Assembly (NCBI RefSeq): GCF_002127325.2
Contig: NC_035436.2
Location: forward strand, 111,561,591-111,625,590
Source: Helianthus annuus
Lineage: Eukaryota; Streptophyta; Magnoliopsida; Asterales; Asteraceae
Length of the DNA: 64,000 bases
Direction: 5' to 3'
The stretch's first letter is position 1. The number at the start of each line of letters is the position of its first letter. Under the pieces are notes generated by a model. That model searched no databases. It saw only the letters and a list, made by a program, of their open reading frames with translations, and had not been told where the DNA came from. The position numbers were made by a program, and so were the translations under genes. Positions 11,212 through 23,666 of the stretch are shown in pieces.

Positions 11212-12918
11212 GTATGATTCAAAGGCCTAAACACTTTCGAAATTTTTTACCCAAATTAGTATGTTAATATTTGAAATAATTTAAGGTTATTTATAGGGCT
11301 TTGAATGGAAATGGATATGTATACTTATCCTGGTGACTCATAATCATTGGGTAAGTAACTCCCATTAGGATTTTTTAAGAATGAAACCTTTGCAGTCCAA
11401 AATTCAACAATATTAGAATAGTTTTAGTTACTTGGTACCTTTTTATAGAACGACCCGCTTTGACCCTAACCTATTTTAGGTAAACATGTTCTGACATGAC
11501 TCAATATGACCATGTCTTGAACTCACATGTTTTCACCCGAACAAATCCTGACTTGCCATCCTGCCTGACCATTTTGCCACTCGACCGAACACTTGATGCA
11601 TTCTGGGTTTTAGATTGCGTGATGAGCTCCGATGCGTTTGGTCCAAAAATCTGATGCAAGATGCGTGATGCGAGCGGCGAGCACATCACGCATGCGATGA
11701 GCCATTTATATAAAAAAAAAATACTAAAACATTATTTATACATAACAACTTAAAAAACATACTTAAACTAAAACAACAAACATAATAAGAAGATAAGAGT
11801 TGTGCGTTTTGGTTCAAATTATTTTTATAACCGACTATCGTATATGCTATCTGAACGATGGTGGATATATGAAGTTGGATCGAGTTATTGACATTGACTT
11901 AACTCCAAAAGTAGAATGAATGATGTACCAAATTACACATTGCTTGGTTCAGACCATTTCCAATGACATGGCCCTTGGACACCCGTGGCCGATGCGGATA
12001 ATTAACCCAACTTTTATTTGTCTATGCAGGCCTCGTTGAGTATCATAGATGTAGCTATAACGGGCTCCATTATTCTAGCCGAGCAAACAAATTTAGGGAA
12101 AGTAAAAATATTTTTTTATTTAAAATTTATAAAGCCCAGCTCTTGATCTTTTACCTAAACACATGGACAAAAAAAAAAGTTGACATCTAATTTATATCCT
12201 CATAGGGTTTAGGATAAAAGCAAGGATAGTGAGCTTTAAATTGGCGAGCAAATATCAATACAGAAATGAATTTTGGATAAAGAATTTGCATAGAATTGTT
12301 GTCATAAGGTTATTACATGTTGAGACAAGCACTCCGCCCATCTATTATTAATTAATAAGTAAAAATAATGGAAAAAGAAATGAATTTTGGGTAAAGAATT
12401 TGCATAGAATTGTTGTCATAAAGTTATTACATGTTGAGACAAGCACTCCGCCCATCTATTATTAGTTAATAAGTAAAAATAATGGAAAAAGAATGTGGTA
12501 TTTATCAGGGGTAAGAGGTAGCAAAATAAGACATTCACCTTAATGTAAACGAACATGTACTTTTCTTGGAAGTGGTAACCAATTTTAACCGATATCATTA
12601 ATCTACTAATGTAACCGTGACATTGGAAGTCCATATATTAAAGTCCATTATCTTTTACAAGTTTGCGTTTAATTAAACCAAACGGGTTGAAGTGTTGAAC
12701 CTGCCAACTTGCTTCGATTTCATGGTTTATGAACACTATTAATATAAGGTGTTGATCTTCTTGAATCATATTATGGTTGTACTAATGTTAAATGCAGGAA
12801 CTGAAGGTGCACTTAATGAATTAGTAAGATCTCATAATATCATTAGGAAAAAAAACATTAGCCATTGTGTTCTATATAATTCGCAACTTTTAGGCTTTTG
12901 GGTTATTGATTAACTAAC
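11212..12918. other. Non-coding stretch between gene fragment and element D
   Basis: AT-rich sequence that probably began as intron or downstream sequence of the AIRP2-like fragment. I see no further exon. It includes a 114-bp tandem duplication (12263-12490). Confidence 0.5.
12263..12490. repeat. 114-bp tandem duplication
   Basis: Two nearly identical units start at 12263 and 12377 (gaaatgaattttgg…). A third unit begins only with the aataatggaaaaag motif near 12479. Differences are a few single bases. Confidence 0.85.
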
Positions 12919-12923
12919 ATACC

Positions 12924-13045
12924 TGATGACGGGGGTAGCCCAAGACTAAATAAAATGACTAAATATGCAAATGCTCAAATGGTTAAACGGTTCAATGGTT
13001 AAAAAGCTGTGAGATGGGAAAAGCGAGGCGGAAACAGTGGCCAGT
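12924..13045 (+). repeat. Element D 5' LTR, truncated to its first 122 bp
   Basis: It matches 36082-36203 with one substitution (agctgtg versus agttgtg), then runs straight into protease sequence. The last shared bases are gtggccagt, and the next bases (tacat versus cacat) still resemble each other. This points to a deletion through short homology. Confidence 0.9.
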
Positions 13046-15570
13046 TACATAGATACTGGGGCAGCCACTGAAATCATGTTCGAAAAATTCTTCAACCGTT
13101 TAAGCAACGAAGAACGTTCAAGGCTTCAACCTTCTGGAACCTCTATAAAAGGTATCGCTGACATACCCCTCAAACCTTTAGGGCAGCTGACCCTTAATGT
13201 TCGTTTCAGTGAAGGTTTAAAAGAAAGAACCCAACCATTAACCTTTGTGGTTATCAACATCCCCTCAAGCTATGACGTGATCATTGGGAGACCAGGACAG
13301 TGTGCATTTTACATGGCAGTGTCTGTTGGCCATGGCATGGTTAAATTTCCTACCGAAAGGGGCATAACAACCCTTCAACCCTCTCAGGAAGCTTACATGA
13401 TTGAGGGTGAAAACTCAAACAGCGAAGAAGACAGGCAAAGGTTGGTCATAAACCCTAAGTACCCTGAACAACGAATAAGGGTCAATCCAAACCTTTCTCA
13501 AGAGACCCTTTTGTACCTTGAAAAGTTGCTAACACATTACAGCGATGTATTCGCTTGGTGTCCAGAGGATATGACCGGGATCCCTCGGAACATTGCCGAG
13601 CATGAATTAAGAATACCACCGGATGTCAAGCCGGTGGTCCAAAAGAAAAGAAGCCTGGCACCCGAGAGAAGTCTGGCAGCCTGCCAAGAGATTGAAAAGC
13701 TTGTGTCGGCCGGTATTCTCCGAGAAGTCAAGTACCAATCATGGGTTGCAAACCCGGTTATGGTCAAGAAACCTGACAACTCTTGGAGGATGTGCATAGA
13801 TTTCAAGGATCTTAACAAGGCTTGTCCTAAAGATTGTTACCCACTACCGGAAATTGATCTCAAGGTCGACTCCCTCACAGGTTACTCGTTCAAATGCTTC
13901 CTCGATGCATACAAAGGCTATCACCAAATCCTCATGAAGAAAGAGGATGAGGAAAAAACAGCCTTTCACACGGACAAAGGGATCTTTTGTTATCAAAAGA
14001 TGCCTTTCGGCCTCAAAAATGCAGGAGCTACCTATCAACGACTCGTTGACAAAGCCTTCGAAAGCCAAATTGGCAAAAACATGGAGGCATACGTTGACGA
14101 CTTGGTGATTAAAAGCAAGACGGAACATCAAATGCTTTACGATATTCAAGAAACTTTCAAGAACCTCAGAAAAGTTAACATGAAGCTTAATCCGGAAAAG
14201 TGCTCATTTGGATTCGAGGAGGGAAAATTCTTGGGTCACATTGTTGGAAAGCAAAGCATCAAAGCCAACCCTAACAAAGTGAAAGCCGTCATCGAAGCCA
14301 AACCACCAAAAACCAAGAAGGAGGTTGAAAGCTTAAACGGGAAGCTTGCAGCCTTGAAGCGTTTCACCTCAAAGTTGGCTGAAAGATCTCTGCCCTTCTA
14401 CAAAACGCTCAAGAACTGCTCAGACAAGAAGGATTTCAAATGGACTGAAGAAGCTGAAGAAGCTTTCAACCAAATGAAGCAACATTTAGCTTCCCTGCCA
14501 GATATCGCAGCACCAAAAACCGGGGAGTTAATATCGGTGTACCTCTCAATTGTTGACGAGGCCATCAGTGCAGTCCTCACCATTGAGCGAGACAAGGCCC
14601 AGGTACCCGTTTATTTTTTCAGCAAAACTTTAAAATTAGCTGAAACAAAATACCCTCCCCTTGAAAAACTTGCCCTAGCCCTAGTTCAAACAGCTAGAAG
14701 GCTTCGAAGGTATTTCCAAGCACACCCCATACAAGTGGTCACCGACCAACCTATTAAGAGTGTGCTTGAAAAACCTGAAAACTCGGGGCGATTAGCCAAA
14801 TGGGCCATAGAACTGGGTGAGCATAACATCATCTATGTCCTAAGAAAAGCTATCAAGGCACAAGTCTTAGCCGATTTCATTGTGGAAGTCCCAAACCAGA
14901 CAATCACTGAAGTGAATGCTACCACTACTGAACCCTCCAACCCTGAAGCCTGGAAACTTTTTACTGATGGGGCTTCAAGCGTTGAAGGGTCAGGAGCTGG
15001 GCTAATTTTGATCAACCCAGAAGGGCTGGAATTCACATATGCTCTCCGTTTTAATTTTCAGACCACCAATAACGAAGCTGAATACGAGGCACTAATAGCT
15101 GGCTTAAGGCTAGCTAAAGAGATGAAAATCGAAAAGCTTGAAGTGTTCACAGATTCGTTGCTGGTTTCAAGCCAAGTGAATGATAGCTACATAGCTAAGG
15201 AACCCAACATGAAAAAATACAAAGAAAAATCCAAGGAACTGATGAGTACCTTCAAGGCATGCAACATCAAACAAATCCCCAGATCTCAAAACAAAAAGGC
15301 TGATGCCCTAAGTAAGCTTGCATCTCTCACTTTTGCCCACCTTACCAAGAAGGTGCTGGTAGAAGTGTTGAAGGCCCCATCAATCGATGAATTGGAAATT
15401 CAAGATGTAGTTACCGAAGAAGATCCAAACTGGATGACTCCCATCAAAAAGTTCCTCAAAAATGGTGAATTGCCAAATGATCAAGTAGAAGCCAAAAGGG
15501 TTGAGATCAAGGCAAGGCAATACATACTACAAGGAGAAACTCTTTACAAAAAGAGTTACCTTGCCCCCTT
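13037..15570 (+). pseudogene. Element D pol, first part: protease, reverse transcriptase, RNase H, archaeal-type RNase H
   Basis: One open frame of about 845 codons up to the E insertion. It has no ATG of its own because the 5' end is a deletion junction with the LTR. An aspartic protease site (DTGA) lies at about residues 6-9. Reverse transcriptase follows, with KACPKDCYPLPEID and a YVDD box (YVDDLVIKS, near 14090-14115). A first RNase H spans about residues 500-625. A second RNase H starts near residue 640 (LFTDGASS) and contains NNEAEYEALIAGL and FTDS; this doubled RNase H is typical of Tat elements. There is no internal stop or frameshift before 15570. The polyprotein would process pol products and copy RNA into DNA in the particle, but gag and the primer site are gone. 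Confidence 0.9.
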
Positions 15571-15989
15571 TGTAGGATCGGATTCTGACCCGAACGAGTC
15601 AATCAGAGGAGTTTGATCAGATACAGGTGCGGAAAACAAGTACCTGACGAAGAAACAGCTAGATCTTCACTTAATTCTCTTTACTGATTGATTTAACACT
15701 TTTTACACGCAATTCTCACACCGGCAGCACCTCGGTATGGAAATCTCAAAGTTACAAATGTGGACCTCTCATATGGTATTTATAGGTGAGGTGGACCTCT
15801 TATTCGGCATGTCCGTATAAGCGGTCCAGGTAGGTGTGAGGTGGACCTCTTATTCGGCATGTCTGTATAAGCGGTCCAGGACTCTAAAACACCTAAACTC
15901 TCCAGTTTTCTCGTAAAACGCGCCCTAATCTATACAATACAATGAAAGACTCGATCTAAGACGAAATCAACAGATGTAGTGCACCAACA
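15571..15989 (-). repeat. Element E 3' LTR, 419 bp, with a 50-bp internal tandem duplication
   Basis: It matches 21939-22307 except for an extra copy of the segment around ggtggacctcttattcgg (units near 15787 and 15838) and a few single-base changes. The duplication contains the region just upstream of the TATA box on the minus strand. Confidence 0.9.
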
Positions 15990-18006
15990 GACTCCCCCTC
16001 AGATGTTGATGGAGTCGACTATCGAGTCACAACAATACTGTGTCTTCACATCTTCAGTCTTGATCAGTCTCTGGGCTTTCTTTCTCTCTATCTTCAGACT
16101 CCCCTTCTCGATTTACTGGCATTCCTTTGTTCTTCAGTAATATCTTCAGGATCGTTGTCTGTCTTTTCATCTAACAGATTCTCATCTTTTCCTGCAAATT
16201 CTCTACCCAAAACATAAGTTTTACAATTTTTAGAATAAAGACAAATGCACTAAAACAAACTCTTCTACAAATCAAACTGAAACTTTATCAGTGACAATCT
16301 TGATGAACCCCCTGAAAGGTTAAATTATGAAAACATTTGATTTCAAACAAACACTCCCCCTCAAATATTGCTCATCATGTTTAGCACTCGGAATTTTGAA
16401 AATCAACTTTCCAATATCAGTTTGTCAAAAAAATCTTTTTGGCTTTTTACAAAATTTTATGCTAAAACACACTGAAAATCTTTTTGGATTTTGGAATAGA
16501 GAAACATGTAATGCAGTAAAGAAATATTTACAAACGATATTTTTGTGAGTTCGTGTAAGAGGATCATATCAGTTTATGAGACATGTCACCAACACCTTTA
16601 AGCTTCATTTCATTTTAAGTTCTAAACAATTCACCTAGATTGTCAGTATATTTGTCCACTTAAATTTTCACACAAATTTCAACTGATCTGAGATACGATA
16701 TTAATGTCTTAAGAACTTAAACTTATCTGTGTGTCCCACTACTTGAATATACTCCCGTATCCAGATCCCAATATTCAGTCTTACAGGTGAGTATACCACA
16801 GCTGATATCTGTTCAGAGGTTAAATGCGAGGGCCGTGAGAGCTTAGGTCGATACTTCCGTATACGCAGAGAGATGACGGCTTCGACTTTTCGGTGTGTCC
16901 CCTTTAGAGGATCTTTTGATTCAACAGCAGTGACTATCAATTTTATTGTTTCATCAGCTTGCTGAGGGCGATGCTATGTTTCAAGCATTTGCGGAAAGCA
17001 TTATCCGGGGACTAGGTCAGTACTTCTATACAGCAGAAGTCCTGGGATAATACCCCAGATATCACTGAGCATAAAGACCTAGTATCTCAGAATAAGGGAC
17101 CTTTCAAACAAGATTTCAGGGGTTACCTATATATCCAAGCAGTTTTGTTAACCCACAGAATAAGCAAGGTTGAATTTTAGGTTTATATCTCGTCACAATC
17201 TACTAAATGTGTAAAAACCTACTGGCACATCCTCAGTGAGATTGTTTATCACATTTTAACTTTCCAATTCTTTAGCATGTTGTGATAGTCCACTGATGTA
17301 CTATCATTTCCTCTTTTCACAACAAAACTCATTTTTCATTTTATCATGTTTTTGACTTTTTCAAATTTTCTAATGTTTTTGGATTTTCTGAAATTTCCCT
17401 ACTCCCCCTAAAATGCAAACACATTTCAAAGGAAATTTGAAAATAACTAGATTCTTGACCCACTTGAAAACATAGAAAACAACACAAACTGTACAGAATC
17501 ATGACAACCAATATCAAATCGCCTCAATTCGCCATTCACTAGGCATAAACAATTTGAACTCCCCCTATCACAAACCATTTTCTCATTTAGATTTCAAAAC
17601 ACTAAAGTTTGTTTTAATCAAAATGATTTTTCCGGAAAATGAGTTTGTTAAGATAAAAACCACTTGTAGATTTACCATTTGTTTAAAATCGGGGATATGG
17701 TTCATCATCTTGTTCTTTGTAATATCATGAGTTAGTAAATCAAGTACAACTTAATGTCCCTGATTCACTATTTTGCAATTAAGCAACCTGTACCACTTGT
17801 AAAATAACCATACAATACCACTTGTATGTATGTACAAAATGCCGATTCCTGCTTCGCACTTACCAACCTGGAAGCTCCAGCGTAGTCATTCAACCTGTAA
17901 AGTTTTAACAATTTTAAGAATTTTTCATACAAACTCAAAATACATGAATAATGCTGATTCCTGATCCACGATTACAAACTTGGGATCTCCGGCAAAGTCA
18001 AGTTTT
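15990..18006 (-). other. Element E 3' non-coding region and polypurine tract
   Basis: The minus-strand purine tract CTGAGGGGGAGT ends at about 15990. The remaining 2 kb, where pol would be in an autonomous element, shows no pol motifs on either strand; it holds only short chance ORFs. Confidence 0.65.
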
Positions 18007-20469
18007 TCAATCGAAGAAAATGTCCACCCAAGCCTGACCAGCCTTGGGTGTTTTCAATTCAGATTTTGTTGGGGTGTAAGTTGCTTTCTTTGTAGCGTAG
18101 AAGTCTTTTACCCCTTTCACCTTCCTATCAACCATTTTACCGAAAATTTTCTTTACATTTCCATTAAATGCTTTCTCAACATCAAAATTATCCTTTTCAG
18201 AATAATCCTGATTTGAGACTTCAGTCTTTCCAACTTTTCTTTTAAAATTCTCAGTCCTCAATGGTGGAAAGTTCTCGTCATCCATTGAAGGAACTGAGTT
18301 TTCATCACTCTCATCAAACTGTGGCTCCTCTGATTTTGTGGAATCAGATTCATCGCCAGATTTTACCTCAGATTTCTTAACAACCCATTCTTGGTTGTCA
18401 AGTTTTACACTTCCTTTGTAAAATCTCTTCGAACATTCACCAACTTCAAATGTCGAATTTTTGAAAACTTTAAATTGTTCAGTTGGTGGTTTGGTTTTAT
18501 CAACAACAATTTCTTTCATTTTTCCAGAAACTCCCTGTTTTGTGTGCGTCGCTTTCGGACAGTTCCATGCAATGTGACCAACTTCATTGCATTGGAAACA
18601 GGTTCTGGTTTCTTTCTTCACATAAGCTCCATTCTTTTTTTTTCTCGGCAAGAAATTCTTGATTAGATTGTTTCCAGAATGAGCACTTCTTCTCCTCTTC
18701 TAAGCTTGTACCTGAAACAAATTTTGTATTTGTTTTAGAAAATTTTCCGTTTTTATAGTTTTCTGGTGGAGTAAAACCAAGTCCTTTCTTTTTGTAGCTT
18801 CTATTTTGGTTTGGTTTCTTTTGAAAACCCGAACCAGAATTGTAACCTTTTTTCTTGTTTAGACGTTGTTGAACTCTTGAGGTGTAAAATTTAGGTTTTA
18901 CAATAAGATTTTCATCTTTTATTTCAGAAATATTAATTTCTTTTAGTTTGAAAACCTTTTTAAGCATTTCTGGTTTAACACCTCTTATTGGAAATTCTTT
19001 ATCAAAATATAATTTGTCAGAACCATTCAAAGTATATGCAACTTCAAACGTTTCGTCATTCAAATTATATTTTGACAATAAAAATTCTTTACTGTAAACC
19101 CGTTTTCTCGACGATTTTGAACTCTTATCGGACGAACTCAAACTCCCAACTGACTGACACGAACTTTCGGACTCGGACTTTGACTCTGACTCCTCATCCT
19201 TATCCAACACCTGATCGACCACTCGTTTTATCAGTTCGGACTCATGATCTGTGTCGGACGCTGTGAACGTGACGTCAATATTGTCTGGTAAAACATCGGT
19301 TATCTCAGATTCTAACTTAATATTGACCGCCTGTTTTAGTTCTTCCTCGTTGGGTTTTCTAGGCGAGTACCCTTCCCAAATCGGAGGCGGACACTTATTA
19401 TAACAGATACCCTGTTTCTTACCAGTATCCGTTCTCTTCTTTGACTGTTCATCTTTAAATGCCTCGAAACCTTCAACTGTTGGATAAATTCTATCCATTA
19501 CGTAGTCACAACCTTTGTAACTTTGCAGCAATCTTCTGATTCTTTCATTTTCAGCTGCTTCATTTTCCAACTCTTTCTTCAACTTTGCACATTCTTATAT
19601 GTACATGTTGGTCTCTTTCTGCTTTGTCATCATTGTTGCATTCATCATCTTCAAAGCTTTCTCTCGTTCAGAGTTAGTCTTCTCCAGACTATTCACATGC
19701 CTGTTCAATACATCATATGATTTTTTCAAATTCTTTACATCAAACAATAACTGTTCTTTCAACTTTTCTAACTCACTAAACCTCTCATCTTTTTCTATAC
19801 ATTGTTTACAAGACTCTAAACACGTAAGACAAGGTTTTGTGACTTCAACAATCTTTTCGATCTCTATGATTTTTTCAACTTCAACAACTTTCTCAGCTTC
19901 AGTCACCTTTTCTGCTTCAATAATCTTCTCATAACACTACTATTATCAGTTGGTGATTGGTCAAACACTACTGATTTGTCAGAACTATCATCCGAAGAAC
20001 CAGAGTTAGATGATGTTTGATCAAAAACGAATGCTCTTTCAGAACTTTCATCTGAAGAACAAGAATCAGTTGATGTTTGATCAAAAACAATTGATTCTTC
20101 TGAACTTTCATCGGATGAAACGGATTTTTCTTCTTGATTCTTCTTATTCACATCATTGTTCTCCATTTGTTCTTCAAGCTTCTTAATGAATTGACAAATT
20201 GACAATCTAGAGTATTCTCCATTTCTTTTTAACTCCAACAGATATGTACCCCATTCTTGTTGAGGTATGGAATTGGCTAATCTCTTAACCCATTCATTTG
20301 GATTTTTCTGAATACCCTTCTTAGACATTAAGCGAACAAGATGACTATACCTCTCAATGATACTCTTTGTACTTTCTCCTGGACAACCTGAAAACAAATC
20401 AAATTCTTTCTTTAATACATTTATTCTATTAACTGTTTCACTAGTCATATTAAAGAATTTTAAGTCCAT
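18007..20469 (-). pseudogene. Element E gag (SIRE-like), frameshifted
   Basis: The first segment (20469-19903) is a copia gag core with VNRINVLKKEFDLFSGCPGE, ESTKSIIERYSHLVRLM and an acidic serine repeat region (SSDESS, repeated). A second segment (19906-19595) and a third (19582-18584) form coiled-coil sequence (VEVEKIIEIEKIVEVTK; KKELENEAAENERIRRLL), followed by a K/N-rich stretch. The last segment (18651-18007) has one CCHC zinc knuckle, CFQCNEVGHIAWNC, and ends in GQAWVDIFFD. Frame changes near 19905, 19590 and 18600-18650 break it into four pieces. The N-terminal part expected upstream of 20469 is absent. Gag would package RNA; this copy looks defective. Confidence 0.82.
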
Positions 20470-21924
20470 GATTCGGAAACACGTTTATCGAGACAGTCAC
20501 TTAAAATGAAATATCAAATTCAAACTAGATCCCCTTTCGAATGAAATGATTCACCTCGTGAAACACCTGAAACAAACAAACAAAACACAATCAGTTTAAA
20601 ACACTTATCAAAGCAACTGAATCAAACTGATACTCTGTGCGAACTGAATGTTAACAGACTGTTCAGACTGAAAATCGACACACTGTGCTGACTGAACTTG
20701 ATGTGAATTGAGTTTGTTGTCAAAACACGCGAACTACTGTGACCCGGATTAAACTCAAACAACCGGATTTACTACGGACGAACTGATGGACTTTCAAACG
20801 ACGTGATGAAATTTTGACAACTTGTGAACTCCAAATTGTACGAACTGCAACTAACTTCCAAGCGAATTGATTTCTATCAAACGAATTGAATCTTTTCAAG
20901 CGTCCTGAACACACTAAACAAACTGGAACAAATTTGGATACAAATAGACTGAACCAACACAACCAAATCCTTTACCCCAAGTGCCGATACTAATTTTTTT
21001 AAAAAATGAAACACACTAGACAAATTGGTCGATGGTAATGAACAACAATAATTGGGCCTTAAAGCATATGTATCCAACAAACTGTTTTTTTTTTAAAACG
21101 GTGATTTAATGGATCGACGTGTATCAGCTTCTTTGAGCGGCAAATCTGAATTGTATCAAGTGGGCGGTGGGAATGGGCTTGTGGACGGTTGAAGCCAAAA
21201 GCTAGTATTGGACCTCTTTTTTTAAAAAAACAATAGCCACCAAAGGACTTTAGATGATAGGACCGTTGAATATTATGTCACCACTTTTAACTACACATAA
21301 TCTTTCTATTGGTCCGTTTAAATGATAGTGGGGCGGTGCTTTGGACAAATAAAAGCTGTGAATGGACCACTAAATGGTACTTGATCAATTATAGTAAATG
21401 GCTGGAATATGGGCGGTGACTTTATAACAATGGCTGACAACCTCTAATGCTCAGACAGTCACATGAAGACGATGACTAATGAGCGATCCAACATGTGACA
21501 TATCAGCGAGCCACAATTGAAACGTTTGGAGCGAGCCACACTTGTCACAATGAGCGGTTCACAAAATTGTCTTAAGAGCGAGCCAAGTAGTTCACAGAAG
21601 CGGTTCTCAACTGTCCCACATGAGCGAACCACACACTTGTTCGTATAAGCGACCTAAGCAACTAATTTGGAGCGGTTCACATCTGTCCAAATAAGCGACC
21701 CAGACTTTTTGACGAAAAACCGAACCGAAAATCCTAGATTTCTCCTAAACGGCTAGGAGTTTCGATCTGAAACTTGGTAGGGTTTTAGATCAGGTATATG
21801 CGCACAACATATCCAAAAATTAGCCAAAACGGACCGTGAAATCTTGGTCTGACGAAGAAAGAAGGTGTAGAAGAAGAATATGTGACGAAATCCAGCAAAT
21901 TTCAATAGAACTCCTCCTCCTGAA
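20470..21924 (-). other. Element E 5' leader, no gene
   Basis: Sequence between primer site and gag remnant. It contains many gaactgaa-like short repeats (about 20620-20900) and an alternating set of gagcgagccac / gagcggttcac motifs (about 21480-21690). No protein domain is visible. Confidence 0.6.
21480..21700. repeat. Degenerate short repeats, gagcgagccac / agcggttcac, in element E leader
   Basis: The motif recurs roughly every 25-30 bp, at least eight times, with variable spacing (for example 21480s, 21510s, 21530s, 21560s, 21590s, 21620s, 21650s, 21670s). It looks like a decayed minisatellite near the primer site. Confidence 0.6.
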
Positions 21925-21936
21925 GCTCTGATACCA
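21925..21936 (-). other. Element E primer-binding site
   Basis: The minus strand reads TGGTATCAGAGC two bases after the LTR end (CCTACA). Confidence 0.88.
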
Positions 21937-21938
21937 CT

Positions 21939-22307
21939 TGTAGGATCGGATTCTGACCCGAACGAGTCAATCAGAGGAGTTTGATCAGATACAGGTGCGG
22001 AAAACAAGTACCTGACGAAGAAACAGCTAGATCTTCACTTAATTCTCTTTACTGATTGATTTAACACTTTTTACACGCAATTCTCACACCGGCAGCACCT
22101 CGGTATGGAAATCTCAAAGTTACAAATGTGGACCTCTCATATGGTATTTATAGGTGAGGTGGACCTCTTATTCGGCATGTCCGTATAAGCGGTCCAGGAC
22201 TCTAAAACACCTAAACTCTCTAGTTTTCTCGTAAAACGCGCCCTAATCTATACAATACAATAAAAGACTCGATCTAAGACGAAATCAACAGATGTAGTGC
22301 ACCAACA
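21939..22307 (-). repeat. Element E 5' LTR, 369 bp
   Basis: On the minus strand it runs from TGTTGGTGCACTAC at 22307 to CGATCCTACA at 21939. A TATAAATA (minus, about 22152-22145) marks the promoter. It lacks the 50-bp duplication of the other LTR. Confidence 0.9.
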
Positions 22308-23338
22308 CCCTTGTTAAGATGTGTCGGTCCGGAACAAAGCAAGTACTTGATCAAAGAAATTCATGAAGGTGTGTGCGGAGCTCACTTTGGAGCTAGGTCG
22401 GTGGTTGCAAAGCTCATGAACCTCAGATATTTCTAGCCATCAATGCACCGTGATACGACCGAAGAATTGAAGAAATGTGACGCTTGTCAAATTCAAGCAC
22501 CAATTCCAAGAAGTCCCAAGCATGACTTAGTCCTAATAACCTCGGCATGGCCATTCCACAAATGGGGGATGGACATTGTTGGTCCATTTCCCCCAAGCAA
22601 AGGGGGAGTAAAATTCTTACTGGTGGCAGTAGATTATTTCACCAAATGGCCCGAAGTCAAACCACTTGCCAAAATCACGGGAAAACAAGTCATTGACTTT
22701 GTTTGGGAAAACATCATTTGCCGTTATGGATTGCCGGGAGTACTCGTCACTGACAACGGAAGACAATTTGCTGAGAAGCCTTTCAGCACTTGGGGCAAGG
22801 AATACAAAATCAATCAGGTCTTTAACTCAGTGGCTTATCCGCAATCAAACGGTCAGGTGGAAAGAACAAATAGAAGCATAGTGGAAGCCATCAAGACAAG
22901 ATTGGGAAGATACGAAAACAACTGGCTTGAAGAATTGCCTAGTGTTCTATGGGCAATTAGAACAACCGAAAAAACAAGCCACAAGAAAACACCTTATAGC
23001 TTGGTATTTGGATCCGAAGCTGTGATCCCCGCTGAGATAGGAGTTGTAACCCAAAGAATTGTCAACATGAATCCCGAAACAAACCAAAAAGAGATCATGT
23101 TGAATTTACAACTCCTAGAAGAAGCAAGAGATCAAGCCGCAATTCAAGAGGCCAAATATAAGCAACAAATGGAAGCTTACTACAACAAAAAAGTCAAGAA
23201 CGAACGTTTCAAGCCAGGGGACCTGGTCCTCAGAAACAACGAAGCTAGCAAGAAAGAAAATCAAGGAAAGCTTGGTCCAAAATGGGAAGGCCCATACACC
23301 ATCCTTGAAGCACACAAAGGTGGATCCTATAAGCTGGC
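22308..23338 (+). pseudogene. Element D pol, second part: integrase
   Basis: This continues the pol frame after removal of E and one target copy. It has an HHCC zinc-binding region (EIHEGVCGAHFG … CDACQ), then a nonsense TAG at 22434-22436 where the family has Trp. The catalytic core follows: Asp in MDIVGPF (22572), Asp in VTDNGRQF (22752) and Glu in GQVERTN (22860). The last two are separated by 35 residues, the normal D-D35-E pattern. The C-terminal region (KPGDLVLRN … GKLGPKWEGPY) is cut at 23338 by F. The enzyme would insert element cDNA into the genome; this copy is dead. Confidence 0.9.
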
Positions 23339-23602
23339 TGTAACAACTGTCACGAAAATTGATAATTAGGATGATAATTAGGCAATAAGAAAACCCTAAT
23401 TGAAACACCCAAGTAATTTCGCATAAACCCTAAAATTTTCATAACAATCGGAATCAGGATCAGGGCCCCTAAAACTCAGGGGGGGGGGGTAAACCCTAGT
23501 TGGTAATATCTTAATAGTTTTACGTGGGAGCTAAGTTTTCAGTCGAAACCAACTCACCCAAGCTACCTGTACACGAACACACCCTATGCTAGACTAGGGT
23601 CT

Positions 23603-23641
23603 CTCGCGCCACGCGCAAGGAAATCCTTCGCGTGGCGCGAG
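23603..23641 (+). promoter_or_regulatory. GC-rich 13-bp inverted repeat just upstream of the F LTR TATA box
   Basis: The arms CTCGCGCCACGCG (23603-23615) and CGCGTGGCGCGAG (23629-23641) are perfectly complementary. The loop itself contains AAGGA and TCCTT, so almost the whole 39 nt can pair. It lies about 18 bp upstream of the TATA box. In the 3' LTR the left arm (31250-31262) is followed by a 7-bp insertion of acacgcg, and the right arm is 31283-31295. Confidence 0.8.
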
Positions 23642-23658
23642 GGAGTGCATTTTTCAGA

Positions 23659-23666
23659 TATAAATA
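23659..23666 (+). promoter_or_regulatory. Element F 5' LTR TATA box
   Basis: TATAAATA followed by a G-rich start region; the equivalent in the 3' LTR is 31313-31320. It is the likely core promoter for element RNA. Confidence 0.7.

Larger units (their letters stand above)
15571..22307 (-). mobile_element. Element E: gag-only SIRE-like copia retrotransposon inserted in element D pol
   Basis: LTRs at 15571-15989 and 21939-22307 enclose a minus-strand element. The target duplication ccctt is at 15566-15570 and 22308-22312. The primer site (21936-21925) follows the right LTR on the minus strand, and a purine tract (16001-15990) abuts the left LTR. The interior codes only a broken gag; no protease, integrase or reverse transcriptase is visible. 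This is a non-autonomous, gag-carrying derivative. It splits D between the second RNase H and the integrase. Confidence 0.9.

Noticed and set aside
13537..15036. Minus-strand ORFs opposite element D pol
   Set aside because: They are shadows of the strongly conserved pol reading frame.
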